The notes under the pieces are model-generated. The model had not been told where the DNA came from. It did no database searches and worked only from the letters and a program-made list of their open reading frames with translations. A stretch of DNA of 64,000 nt from Neurospora tetraspora (Eukaryota > Ascomycota > Sordariomycetes > Sordariales > Sordariaceae), in contig NW_026944383.1 of NCBI RefSeq assembly GCF_033439725.1, positions 6,386,001-6,450,000 on the forward strand. The letters run 5' to 3'. The position numbers and the translations under genes are program-made. Every line of letters starts with the position of its first letter. Within the stretch, counting starts at the first letter, position 1. Positions 1-10,421 of this stretch are shown here, piece after piece.

Positions 1-279
1 CGAACAGGGGGAATGCGTGAAAGCCATATGTGGTTTCCGATTCTCGTCCGTCGTTCGTCCGGAGGTTTCAAGCTTGACACCCGACAGCGCCGAGTGTCAT
101 TGGATTGCTGCCGCTGTCAGCACCTGTCAAGCTTGCTTATTCTCCGCTTAGTCACCTAAAGCTGCTTGGCGACCAAGACCCGCTAGTACGGGTTCGGTCA
201 CAGATCTACCACACCTAATTTTGTGGGCCAGGACCAGGCAGGTACCTTACACTATACCTTCTATCTTCGTCGGCATCGG
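1..279. other. Flank left of the MULE, no gene seen
   Basis: Balanced-composition DNA with no convincing coding frame. A small inverted repeat lies at about 69-135: CAAGCTTGACA...GACAGCG is answered by CGCTGTCAG...TGTCAAGCTTG, so the segment could fold into a hairpin. The composition change at about position 290 marks the transposon border. Confidence 0.6.
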
Positions 280-288
280 CTCACCTTC
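280..288. repeat. Left target-site duplication of the MULE (9 bp)
   Basis: The sequence CTCACCTTC directly precedes the left terminal repeat and is repeated exactly at 4555-4563. Confidence 0.88.
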
Positions 289-394
289 CGCAAAGGTTAG
301 CTGGGTAGACTCAAAATGATCCCTAGGTAGACTAAGCCCACTTTTATCGCTAAGTAAGCCCAGCCGCCCAGCCCAGCCCAACCCAGCACACCGT
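289..394 (+). repeat. Left terminal inverted repeat of the MULE
   Basis: About 106 bp matching the reverse complement of 4449-4554, from CGCAAAGGTTAGC through ACACCGT. Differences from the right copy are mostly transitions (for example CCCAGCCCAGCCC against CCTAGCCTAGCC), consistent with RIP. Confidence 0.85.
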
Positions 395-1639
395 ATACAA
401 CGTACATATCACTACCCAACTGCCGCTACCGTCGCGCGCCCTCTATTAACGATAATTAATCTTATACAATTAAATAAAACTATCACAAAACTTTACCTTA
501 ATATTAAACAACTATTTACAACGATTATCCCTCGTCTTTATTATTATTTAGTACAATATCCTCGACCTCGTAATATTTATTAATATACTGTCCGCCTACC
601 CTCCGTACGTTGTATATTCGTCTAATAAATCAAACTTCTAACTCAACTGACTAAAATGATTAACACTAATAAAATTTAACCAAAATCGCTAGCAAAATAC
701 TATTAAATCCGAAAAGTCCGTTTTGAGCAATCACTCTCAACAAGAATACGACCCTCATTACCGAAATCTAGTCGCTATCAATCTACCATCCCTACGAAGA
801 GTGAATAAAAATACAATTACTGTAATCTCCTAACGAGCGCGCTACTATTAAATAACGAATTCCCTCGCTTTCATCCTCGCTAATCCAACGACGAGCGAAA
901 CTACTATTTACTTCGTTAGATTACAATAATAAGGTCGCTACGTTCGATGAATTATAAGAGCACGCCGTATAACAAAACTTTACGGTCGTATCGTATAATC
1001 AAATAAAAAAAAATGAAAAGGGGGAAGAAACACTCATTACACGTATCGACTATAGCTATATACATAGCTGTATCTATAAAGTTACTAAACAAGGTATTCA
1101 AAATACCAATTCGAAACGGCTCGATTGCCTATACTAAACAAAGGTCGTATTGCGGAAAAGGTAAAGTAACTAATAGTTTATTAAAGAGATCAAAAATCAT
1201 TATAACTACGACTTCGATATTGCTAACCTCACTAATAACGCCGTTTATCGATAATAAGTACGCCGTAACTATAAAAAGGCTATTAATATTACTATCGAAA
1301 AATTATCTAATATCGCTAGAATAACCGCTCGTCAAATTACCCATTATTTGAGTAGCACTCTAAATCCTAAAGAAAAAAACTCGGTAACTATCCAACGCGC
1401 TAACCGTAATAATCTAATATTGAAATTACGTAATCTTCGAATCCCTATTATAGCGAAGGAAGTATTAAATATTTAATATCATATCCGCCGTACAAAGTAT
1501 AATCCTTATTCTTTGACCAAAATACTTATCGACTTACTAAAATAATATAAGAACTTTTACAGTATCGAATACTTTATCGATTATAACGAGCAATAAATAA
1601 TACGAATATTCTGAACTTTCAATTAATATATAGAAATAT

Positions 1640-2090
1640 AAAAAAAGAACCCTCATATCTTATTAATAAATAATATATACAAAGTAAATATTACCCTTTT
1701 TTATTATTACCCTTATTAATTTTAATTATTCGAATTTAAAGTCTTTTATTTATCGATAATAATTAACCCCTTTTTTTTCCTTATAAAGTAACTGCTTTAA
1801 CTTCCCTTTATTTAATATTACTAATATTAATATATTGGACTATAATTTTAATGTCGGCTTCAATCTTTCGAATAGAGAAAAATAAGAGGATTTTAAATAA
1901 TAGTTCAATTACTTAAAAAGGCTCCAAAAGGATTATAAAATTCCCAACCCCGCAATCCTTATCAACAACTTCAATAGAGGGTTCAAAAAGGCTGCTATTA
2001 CCACCTACCTAAACGTATTATACTAACTTTATATATAATATATTATAAAGAATATAAACTACTATATTAAAAAGAAATAGATTTAATTAA
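1640..2090 (+). pseudogene. Remnant of a MULE transposase (catalytic core region)
   Basis: Around 1940-2080 one plus-strand frame reads IPNPAILINNFNRGFKKAA, then a segment where QLCIWHI would be expected: CTT TAT ATA TAA TAT ATT follows TAA. Every difference from that motif is a C-to-T or G-to-A change (CAA to TAA, TGT to TAT, TGG to TAA, CAT to TAT). MULE transposases have a TDxxxALxxA...F...QLCxWHxxKN block in this order. A weaker candidate for the upstream YKxN motif, NIYKVN, lies near 1672-1690 in another frame. The full gene probably spans about 1000-2600, but its ends cannot be set because stops are everywhere. The assignment rests on motif order and the RIP pattern. Confidence 0.6.
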
Positions 2091-4143
2091 ATAGTATCGA
2101 ACCAACTCCCAGCCATAATATATTAAATCCTCCGCTAACTATTTAGGATTTAAATAATAATAACTTTAATCCCATATTTTACATTACCTCTATTGTCGAT
2201 AAGGCTAATAACGAAAATACTAACGAATATATTAACAATAACCTAAAGGAAGATAATCCGGACGAAGTTAATAATACCGCCGCCGCCAACAGCCTTATTT
2301 AATAACCTAATAATAAGCAAAGAATTCGTTAAACAATTAAAAGGCTGGTAATTAAAGCCATCGTCGCTCTATAAAATCGTCAAGTACCTACTTTTAACCC
2401 TACTCGTCGATTCTACTAAAATTCGTATAAAAGTTTCTAGAAGGCTTAGAAATAAATAATTTATATTAACAATAAAGAGCACTTTAAATAAGTCTAGTAT
2501 TTAATAATCTATAAATTTAAATAATAAATTTATAAATATTAATTTCCTCTCTCTATAATATATTATATACCTTTTTCACCTATCCTTTTTTTTTTACTAT
2601 TAACAATTTCTTATTATAATTCTCCTCGCTTACCTTTACAAATATTACCTCCTATAAATTAATAAATTTAGGAATTACACCGTTTTAAAATATAGAAACT
2701 TTAGTATTAAAATAACTAACCAAATCGAATCTATATATAAAACTATCAAATACTTCTTTAAAAACCGTTTCTCTTCTCTAGACAAACTATATAAGTACAT
2801 ATAATCTACCAACCGCTCTCAAAAACAAAAATTCAAATCCAAATATACAATAGTAAAATAAACAATTTTATATAAATATAAAATGGTAAGGATATTTAAT
2901 AATCTAATATTAAAAATATATAAAATATAATTTTTTATTATTACATTTATAAATTAACCTTTTTTTTCCATATAGGTTATGTTATATACTTTTAAATTCT
3001 TATAATACTAGTACCGCTATACTTATAACGATTAGTTAAAAGACCCCTATTAAAACCTAAACGCTATTTGTAAAAAGGAATTTACTATATAATATAGGCT
3101 ACCCTATAAATACTTTATCTTAAAATTACTATAAATAAATCCGCCGTTAATATTAACTATTGAAAATATAAATACGTAGTAGTAATTAAATAGCTCAATA
3201 ATAAAAGTTGAACATTGTATTTACGTAATCTAAAACCCTACTACTTTACTTAGCCGCCGATGAAAGGCGGTTATCTCTGACCTAAACCTTATAAATTATA
3301 TACGTAAAATATCGGAGCGAAACTTTATAAACCCAGAAGTTTACGAGCCGCGTAAATTCGAGGGTAACTATACCCTACTAACTTAACCTGCCTAGCCTCA
3401 AGCCGCCGCGCCTATTACCACCGCGCCTATTGACTACGACTGGTATAATAACCATCGTATACTTTCTTATAATAAGCCTCCCCGCTGAACAATATAATAA
3501 AATACCTAAAGAGGAGGGAGGGCGCCAACCCGCTAGAAATAATTTCGAACTAGAAGAGGGATTCAATAATAAGCGAACTAAATTACACGAAAGGATTTAA
3601 ATAACGCTATTATAAAGGCTATAGTTCAATTTACACCAACGCCTTCTCTAATATCCCTGTAAGTAACTCTAGCTCCTTTGCCGTTTAAAGCTCTAACTCC
3701 TTCACAAAGAGCTCTAGCGCCCTCCCTATTTCCCTATCCCCAAATTTAACAATAACCGCTAATTTAGCAATAACCGTCTTACGGCTATATACTAACTCTT
3801 ACCAACTCTAACCAATGTAATTTAAGAATACTAACGCTTATTAAGCAACCGTTTAAACCTATCCTTAATCTAAGCGGTGAATAGAATTAATATAGGGATT
3901 AAATACTAAGTACGGCTAAGTTTAGGGGTTATATACTTATACAATTAGAAGTAAGAGAGGCTCTTATAATTCGTATTATAAATTATTGTACTAAGCTAAC
4001 TAATTCTATTATTATTTAGGCGCCTCTTAAAGACCTAAACGCTCCTCTTCCCTCTAATTAATTATAATATAGTTTACAAGGCTATATTGTACTGACAATA
4101 TAATATAACTAGACCCTTCTAGCTATAGTACTACCTCTAATAC

Positions 4144-4347
4144 TTATATAGGGTAGAGGATAAGCGTTAGGAGATTTGAATAAGAGGACAAATCTCTAGC
4201 CGCTTCCCCAGCACTTATACGGCGAGTATTAAAATTAGGGTGGGTACGTACACAGCGGGCATCAATTTTAAGGTGGGCAATAGAGCCAATATAGGGGACA
4301 GCAATTGTAATAGCAATAACCGTATCAACACCCTCCCCAATAGACAA
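4144..4347 (-). other. Less degraded minus-strand segment near the MULE right end
   Basis: An open minus-strand frame of 67 codons lies just inside the right terminal repeat and contains protein-like runs such as GSIAHLKIDARCVRTHPN. The segment is less AT-rich than the rest of the element. It could be part of a second gene running toward the transposase, as in maize MuDR, or a captured host fragment. I do not recognise a family. Confidence 0.2.
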
Positions 4348-4448
4348 TTAACTAAATTAATAACTCTGAATAACTTTACGTAAAAAAATAACGCCAACGA
4401 CGTAGATCTGGCGATGCGCGGGCATCGATTATATGGTCTCAATTGCAC

Positions 4449-4554
4449 ACGGTGTACTAGGCTAGGCTAGGCTAGGCGGCTGGGCTTACTCAGCGATAAA
4501 AGTAGGCTTAGTCTACCCAGGGATCATTTTGAGTCTACCCAGCTAACCTTTGCG
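4449..4554 (-). repeat. Right terminal inverted repeat of the MULE
   Basis: Reverse complement of the left repeat, ending ...AGCTAACCTTTGCG. It carries four tandem GCTAG units (4456-4476) where the left copy has CCCAG units. Confidence 0.85.
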
Positions 4555-4563
4555 CTCACCTTC
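4555..4563. repeat. Right target-site duplication of the MULE (9 bp)
   Basis: CTCACCTTC, an exact copy of 280-288. Confidence 0.88.
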
Positions 4564-7309
4564 AGGGACGTCGCGCGAGGTTGTTAATGCAGGGGCACTC
4601 CTCCTTTCCTCCATTGGTGCTGGCGAGATCGGGTCGGGATCGAGAGCGAGGTGGAATCCCTCATTTGCTTTTGCGGGGGTGACATCCATCTCTTTACGTC
4701 AGAAGTCTCTATTCTTTCTCTGCTAAAGATGCTAAAGCCCATGTCGTCGACCTTGCAATTTCATGACCGTCTATGGGCCTCTGGCTTTTTCGGCGGATCA
4801 ACAATCACGACACCACCAGCTTTCCCATCACCTCACCTCATGACTCCTCCATTGTTATTTAAACAAAACCTTGGCACTAAAAACCGTTCGAGCCGTTGTA
4901 ACTTGTAAGTAGGTTCGTTTCTCTTCCCGTTGTTTGGCGCTTGTCCTACCATTCATCTGTGGATGGAGGCGGATGGACCCGTCCCCCCTGTGACGTAAAG
5001 GTGTCCAAGTGAGACATTGCAATGACAATGACTTTGAATGTGATATGGCTCTCTTATCACACTGGACTCCATTATAGAAATACCGAATTCCGGATTTACT
5101 GGTTACCAAGCTGTGAATGATCTGCTTCATCGATGTGGTACTGATCGCAAATCCCCTTAGGTCCTGTATGATCTACGCAGAGCACGGGGTATGTACGACA
5201 TGAGGGAATCACGATGTGCTCTGCGATGAGTGCAACACGGCGTGAAAGGATCAAAATGAGGTCCTTGCTGAACCCCCGGATTGCCAGATTGCCAGATTTC
5301 GTACCATTTTCTCGCTTCCCATTCCTATGCTCAAGCACCTGTGCAGTCTTGGTACTCCGAAACGAAACGAACAAGACTTTATCAGCCTGTATCTCTACCA
5401 AATGAGAAGATACAGGAAAATTGACTATGTATTCAAACTTAGCGTACCTCTGACTATTAGAATAACAGTTTTTCTAATGATATAAATGAGTTGACTAATA
5501 TTCTTCTTTCGTTTCGAAGGTCCAAATTCTAAAAAGTTGCAAAAAGTTGTGCACACCACAACACACCACCCTTTGCCAAGACTGCACAAGTGCTTGAGCA
5601 TGGGGATAAAAACTTTCTGAGCTAGACGAGCCAGACGGACTGCTACCATAGCATCCCGCAGTCGTAGCCTTCAGTTCCCTGTCGTCTTTCTGTTCTCTCG
5701 CTCGCCAACCACTGCTACCTTAGGTTGTTCGTGATTGGACACCACAGCTCCCTTGCGGTGTGCGGGATGACCTCCGGTGCTGTAAGCCACATGCGCCATT
5801 ACGCCCTGGCTTGAAGCCCCCCGAGAGGTTATTCCGAACAAGCATCACGATAGGCACTGCATATACTGTACAAGAAGTACAATGTTATAACGGAGCGAGA
5901 GTCCCTTATTTTCGGTTCCCTCCTTGTCCTTTCTATTCTTTTTATCTCCTTCTTCATCAAATTCACTTCAATCCCGCTGCTTTCAACGCTCGCAAACAGT
6001 CCGACAATGTTCGGCGATGTTACGGTCTTTCCATCCAGCCACAATCTTCGATCGTATCTCGATTTAGAGGACCCCAATTCAACAGTTGATTGTTCGTCTC
6101 TTACGACTTAACTATCTATCGATACAACCTCGGTTGGAGTTAGTGCTGCCCCCATGGTCACACTGCAAGGGAGAGTCGTAACCAAGGGGCTGAGTACACA
6201 TGAGAAACGCTATTCTCGCCAGCCCTTTTTAATGTTCCTTCTTCCCATCCCTTTTGGAGTCCTTGGCCCCCAGTTCCCCTCTTCCCGTCCTACATAAAAG
6301 CAAGGCGTGCACCGCACATTTTCAGAAATTCAAGCGCGCAAGCGCCGAAGTGTTGGCTGCGCACCGCAGCACTTGGTCTAGTTGCACTAGCCTTTTCCCC
6401 GGAACCATCACCATTGGAAGAGTTATCGGATTATCACGCCGCTAACTGCGTCTGTAGAGGATCAGATGATGTTGTGTTACAATCCCGTAGGGCTGTTTGC
6501 TTGATCGCTCGACCAGCGCAATGTGATATATGCATGATGCACGTCAGGTCGTCCTAAACTACACTTCAGCGCGGCTATATCGCGGCTGCGGCAAAGGTAG
6601 GTCGGACGAGGTACGTCGCTCCGATGCACAGGTCTGTTGCATTCATGGAACCTACTGAGGACGCTATCGTGTCTATTCCAAGATTCAACTACTGCTAAAC
6701 ATCACTATTGTATCAAGTGGGCTGAGAAAGGATTTGCTGTAACCCTCCTTTTGGGGTCCAACGTTTGATACTATCCGTGTGACCGTCTCCAGGAAGTTCA
6801 GCGTCTTGCCTTTGGGTACAGGAGTCTGAGGTACCTACACAGTATGTCTGAGGAAGACATCGTGCCGTAGAACTGGTGACTACAACCTATGCACGACACC
6901 ACACAGACACCATTCGGGTCTTGAACGTCAGGTTTCCCCGGTATGTAGGGACACAAGAGGCTTTTCCTGCCACCTTTCACCTGTTCGGGCCTCTGGTCTT
7001 TGCTACTGTCATTATCGAGGCACCGATCAGAAATGGTTTCCACCACCAGGGCCCAACCCCAGCCTTGTTTTCCGCAGACGCTGAGGTGTGTCCAGATATT
7101 GGGGGTTGTTCAGACACGGGGAGTTGTTCAGACACTGCCTCTGGGGTGTGTTCAGACACTAAGGAGTGTTGAACAGATGGTTTGTGGGAGGATATGATCT
7201 CATCGACATACAGCTTTACCATCGGACGCAGTTTCGCCATAATTAGTGACATCGGAAAAGACAGAATCTCGCTGAGAGTGACCCTGGAGAAATAAAGGTC
7301 TTGGGTAAG
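4564..7309. other. Intergenic region without a recognised gene
   Basis: Open frames here are short and overlap on both strands with no domain or intron structure I can support. At 7080-7165 a short imperfect repeat alternates GTTCAGACAC with GGGGTGTG-like spacers. On the minus strand it would read as SEHTP/SEQLP-type repeats, and it may be the 3' UTR or an alternative last exon of the gene at 7310-8236. Confidence 0.5.
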
Positions 7310-8236
7310 TCAGCCTGCGGTATTAGATATACTTTTGATCTGGTTGGTGGGTACCGAGGACTTACATATTACGATAGAAATACCGACACAGGACGCCAAA
7401 ATGATCGCGAATCCCACAAAATAGATAAACAGCTTCCAAATCTTGGCTATTCGACCGGGCCATTGAGCCTTGCTTTGAACGGTATCGCCGGAGTTGTCTG
7501 CTGAGGAGCATCGGCTTTGTTGAACTGGCTCCTGGGGCTGGCGTTGGGCAGAGCTGTTCTTCGGCTCGTAGGCAGTCTCGGTACATTTTAGTGGAGTGCC
7601 CATTTTCTTGAGGTATTCCTCGAGAGATCTTGTTGCTGTTTTCGAACGTGCTTTGCGTCGCAGACGTTGCCTCCCCTCAAAGGTTACGTTCCAAGCTCTG
7701 AGTTTGTCGAGCCTTCGAGTGTTCAGAGACACTTTGTGGGAGTTCTTCTTCTCCCTTGTGACCTGTGTTCCAGTTTTTCTTGTGTACTGGAGTGTGTTCT
7801 GTATCTCCCATATCTGGGTCAGCAGGATGGTGTCGTTCGTGTCATGGTCAGATAGCTTATCCATGTGTTTGCGGTTCTGGTTCTTGGTTACGGCTACCTC
7901 ACCAGGCGGCTTCCAAGTAAACGCCGAAGGGATAGAGTCTCGAGGGACCTTCAGTTTTATCATTGTCTCGCTGGTCTGGCTGTGCCAACTAATTCTCCTT
8001 GGTTCGGGTTGGGTCTGGTTATTATTGCTGGTCTTGAATCGTGCCGACTTGTCGTCGCCGGCATCGCAGTTGATCGAAGTGTACTCTGTGATAGAATCCG
8101 TGTTGAGCCCATAAACGTGCTCAAGTGGTTTGCGCTTCGGAGGAATTTCAAACAGTCGACCCGGAGCAGACCCAAATATGGCGGGAATCCAAGTGTCCAT
8201 CCATGAGTTGTTCGGGGCTTGATATGACTTGGCCAT
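7310..8236 (-). CDS. Hypothetical tail-anchored membrane protein, 308 aa
   Basis: A single long frame starting ACC ATG GCC, a good fungal start context. The first ~255 residues are polar and basic with no recognised domain. Near residues 265-287 lies one strong membrane segment (LFIYFVGFAIILASCVGI), followed by a short tail, so the protein is probably tail-anchored in an internal membrane. A consensus donor GTAAGT at 7360-7365 (minus strand) precedes the stop. Splicing to the CAG at 7286-7288 would replace the last residues by a short alternative end. A separate 91-codon minus frame at 6977-7252 does not join in frame through the acceptors I tested. The function is unknown, and the gene could be lineage-restricted. 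Confidence 0.6.
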   Translation of the reverse strand: MAKSYQAPNNSWMDTWIPAIFGSAPGRLFEIPPKRKPLEHVYGLNTDSITEYTSINCDAGDDKSARFKTSNNNQTQPEPRRISWHSQTSETMIKLKVPRDSIPSAFTWKPPGEVAVTKNQNRKHMDKLSDHDTNDTILLTQIWEIQNTLQYTRKTGTQVTREKKNSHKVSLNTRRLDKLRAWNVTFEGRQRLRRKARSKTATRSLEEYLKKMGTPLKCTETAYEPKNSSAQRQPQEPVQQSRCSSADNSGDTVQSKAQWPGRIAKIWKLFIYFVGFAIILASCVGISIVICKSSVPTNQIKSISNTAG

Positions 8237-8668
8237 GGTAGGAGCTGATCCGTGGATTTGTTCGGGTGAGGCTCAACTGGTTAGATTCGGTTACAAACTG
8301 AAGTCATAGGAAGGGAGTTCGAGAGAAAGAGCGTTCTGTAGGTGCCTTCTTATTAGACGTGGTGCGGTTAATGCCTGCAGGTAATCAAAGAAAGTGGAAG
8401 GTTCGAGCGATAGAAGACGCCAGTTGGCGGAGGAAGGCGCGATCTATTGGTCGTTGTTGGCCAAGTGAGAGAAACTCACTCGCCCAACTTGACACCTCCG
8501 GCTTGCTTTCGCTTTCTTTTGTATCGACAACTCGCAAGTCACGACATGCTCAGTTTGGTCAAAGGCATCAACCGCCTTCCGGACGATTCGATCACGACAC
8601 GTGTAACCAACAACGAAGATGAGTTCAAAGGCTTCTGTTTGCATTCCATTGTCCCAGGAGAGACTATC
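8237..8668. other. Spacer between two minus-strand genes
   Basis: 432 bp holding the promoter of the tail-anchored protein gene and the 3' end of the acyl-CoA dehydrogenase transcript. No other signal is seen. Confidence 0.5.
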
Positions 8669-9985
8669 TCAGTAACTCCTTGGCAATTCGAGCACCTTCT
8701 CGGAGATGTAGTTGAGAATCATCTCCCGGCTGACCGGAGCGATCCTAGGTACCAGACACTCCCTAAAGTATCGCTCAACATCGTACTCGACAGCGTATCC
8801 CATCCCGCCGTGGGTTAGCACAGCTCTTTCGCACGCCGCAAAAGCTGCCTCCGCCGCCAGATACTTGGCGCTATTGCATGCCACTCCGACCTCCTCCTGT
8901 CGAATCGATCCATCCGTCTTGCTCGCATCGTACAACCTGGCGGCATGATACGTCGCATGTTTCGCCGCCTCGAGCCTCATATACACGTCCGCCAGAGGGT
9001 GCGCGATGCCTTGATTTTGTCCGATCGGTCGCTGGAAGACCACTCGCTCTCGAGCATACTCAGCGGCCTTACTCAGCGCCGCATATCCTAATCCAAGTGC
9101 CTCGCCAGCTAGAAGACAGCGCTCTGCATTCATGCCATGAAGAATGATCTTGAACCCTTGTCCTTCCTTTCCGATCAGGGAATCGCCAGGGATGGGGTAG
9201 TTCTCGAAGAAAACTTCATTGGCATCAACAGCTCGCCCGCCCATCTTCTTGATCTTGCTCACTTTCAACCGGTGGTCTTCCCTGTTCAGGTCGATACAGA
9301 ATAGAGACAGTCCCTCACTCGGCTTCTTCACCTCATCGCGCGCCGTGGTCCGCGCCAGAAGCATCATCTTGTCTGCCACTTGGGCACACGTTATCCAGAT
9401 CTTCTGTCCTGATACAGAGTATGAGCCATCATCTTGTTTCTTGGCGAATGTCTCTAGGCGCAGCGTGTCAAGACCGGCATTGGGCTCCGTCACTCCAAAG
9501 CAGACGCGGAGCTTTCCTGCGATGATGTTCGGAATGGTCTGTTCAAGTTGTTCCTGCGTTCCGAACTTTGCGAGCGGCTGGGTAGCATAGACGTTGGCAT
9601 GAATCGACTGCGCGCCCGCCATACCTGCCCCTGACTCGGCAATTGTCTGCATCATCATGGTCGCCTCGGAGATACCAAGTCCGGCTCCTCCTAGCGCCTC
9701 TGGTAGGGCAATACCGAGCCATCCGTCTTGCGCGAGAGCAGCGTGGAACTCCTTGGGATACTCCTCGGTCTGGTCATGTTGCTGCCAATATGTGTTCGGG
9801 AAATTGGAGCATATCTTCATCACAGCATCTCGTACCATGAGCTGGGATTCGGTAAAGCCAGCCGTGGCCATCAAGTGGCGCCGTGCTGAAGTCGAAAAGG
9901 CATTCTTGCCGCTCACCGTCGATCGTGGCGTTATGCGCGGGAGCCAGCGGGCGGAGCGCGCCGCACTTTTGATGAACGTGGCCAT
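8669..9985 (-). CDS. Mitochondrial acyl-CoA dehydrogenase, 438 aa
   Basis: Flavoprotein of the acyl-CoA dehydrogenase family, which oxidises an acyl-CoA to the trans-2-enoyl-CoA and passes electrons to ETF. The frame is open further upstream, but the Met at 9985 is preferred because it begins a basic, Ser/Arg-rich stretch (MATFIKSAARSARWLPRI...) typical of a mitochondrial presequence. The helical N-terminal domain follows from about residue 45. The FAD/substrate signature FGVTEPNAG lies near residue 170 and IWIT near 200. The C-terminal helical domain ends with HGGMGYAVEYDVERYF near residues 395-412. The length fits the family. The gene has no intron and shares a 436-bp upstream region with the divergent HTD2-like hydratase gene. 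The exact chain-length or branched-chain substrate cannot be told from sequence. Confidence 0.93.
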   Translation of the reverse strand: MATFIKSAARSARWLPRITPRSTVSGKNAFSTSARRHLMATAGFTESQLMVRDAVMKICSNFPNTYWQQHDQTEEYPKEFHAALAQDGWLGIALPEALGGAGLGISEATMMMQTIAESGAGMAGAQSIHANVYATQPLAKFGTQEQLEQTIPNIIAGKLRVCFGVTEPNAGLDTLRLETFAKKQDDGSYSVSGQKIWITCAQVADKMMLLARTTARDEVKKPSEGLSLFCIDLNREDHRLKVSKIKKMGGRAVDANEVFFENYPIPGDSLIGKEGQGFKIILHGMNAERCLLAGEALGLGYAALSKAAEYARERVVFQRPIGQNQGIAHPLADVYMRLEAAKHATYHAARLYDASKTDGSIRQEEVGVACNSAKYLAAEAAFAACERAVLTHGGMGYAVEYDVERYFRECLVPRIAPVSREMILNYISEKVLELPRSY

Positions 9986-10421
9986 TGTTGAGGCTAAAAC
10001 AAAGTTGAAAAGATATGAAACGAGAAAGAGGCGAACGGTTTCAGCCAATCCATCATATGATGCTTCTTTTTGAGCTACCAAATCAAGGCAGGCGTGAGTC
10101 GATAAGTAGTGGACCCATATCCAGGTTATCACGCGTTGGAGTTGAGGGACGATTCAGGGGCACAAGGGGTAATGACAGCCGGTCTCCAACCCCCAAGAAA
10201 GCCAAAATGCGGGGTAAACCTTCTCCATCACAGGCGGCTATTGCGTAGTACATTGAGCTTGATCAACGCCGCGGCATCGTTGCAAATTGATATCTATATC
10301 TGGCCAAATTCCCAGGTCATTTCCTTCTGTGCACAGCAATTTATCAAGAAATCGGTCGCTCAGAGAACAATTCAACATCATCACATCTTTTCCCACCTAT
10401 CCCAACATATTTTGTGCAAAA
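9986..10421. promoter_or_regulatory. Shared upstream region of acyl-CoA dehydrogenase and hydratase genes
   Basis: 436 bp separate the two divergent start codons, so the genes probably share a promoter region. No clear TATA box is seen. CAACATATTTTGTGCAAAA directly precedes the plus-strand ATG. Confidence 0.5.

Larger units (their letters stand above)
289..4554 (+). mobile_element. RIP-degraded Mutator-like DNA transposon (MULE), 4.27 kb
   Basis: Both ends carry a long terminal inverted repeat beginning CGCAAAGGTTAGCTGGGTAG, and the 9-bp sequence CTCACCTTC lies directly outside each end. Long TIRs with a 9-bp duplication are the hallmark of the Mutator superfamily. The interior is very AT-rich and dense in TpA. 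A plus-strand stretch near 1940-2080 still resembles the MULE transposase core. The two TIRs differ mainly by C/T and G/A transitions, as expected from RIP. No frame in the element is intact, so it is non-autonomous now. Orientation is set by the transposase remnant. At 4.27 kb it is longer than the roughly 3.3 kb Fusarium MULE Hop, so it may hold a second gene or an acquired fragment. Confidence 0.88.

Noticed and set aside
1013-1324. 103-codon plus-strand frame in the AT-rich region
   Set aside because: It lies inside the MULE, has biased Ile/Lys/Leu composition caused by RIP, and no recognisable domain.
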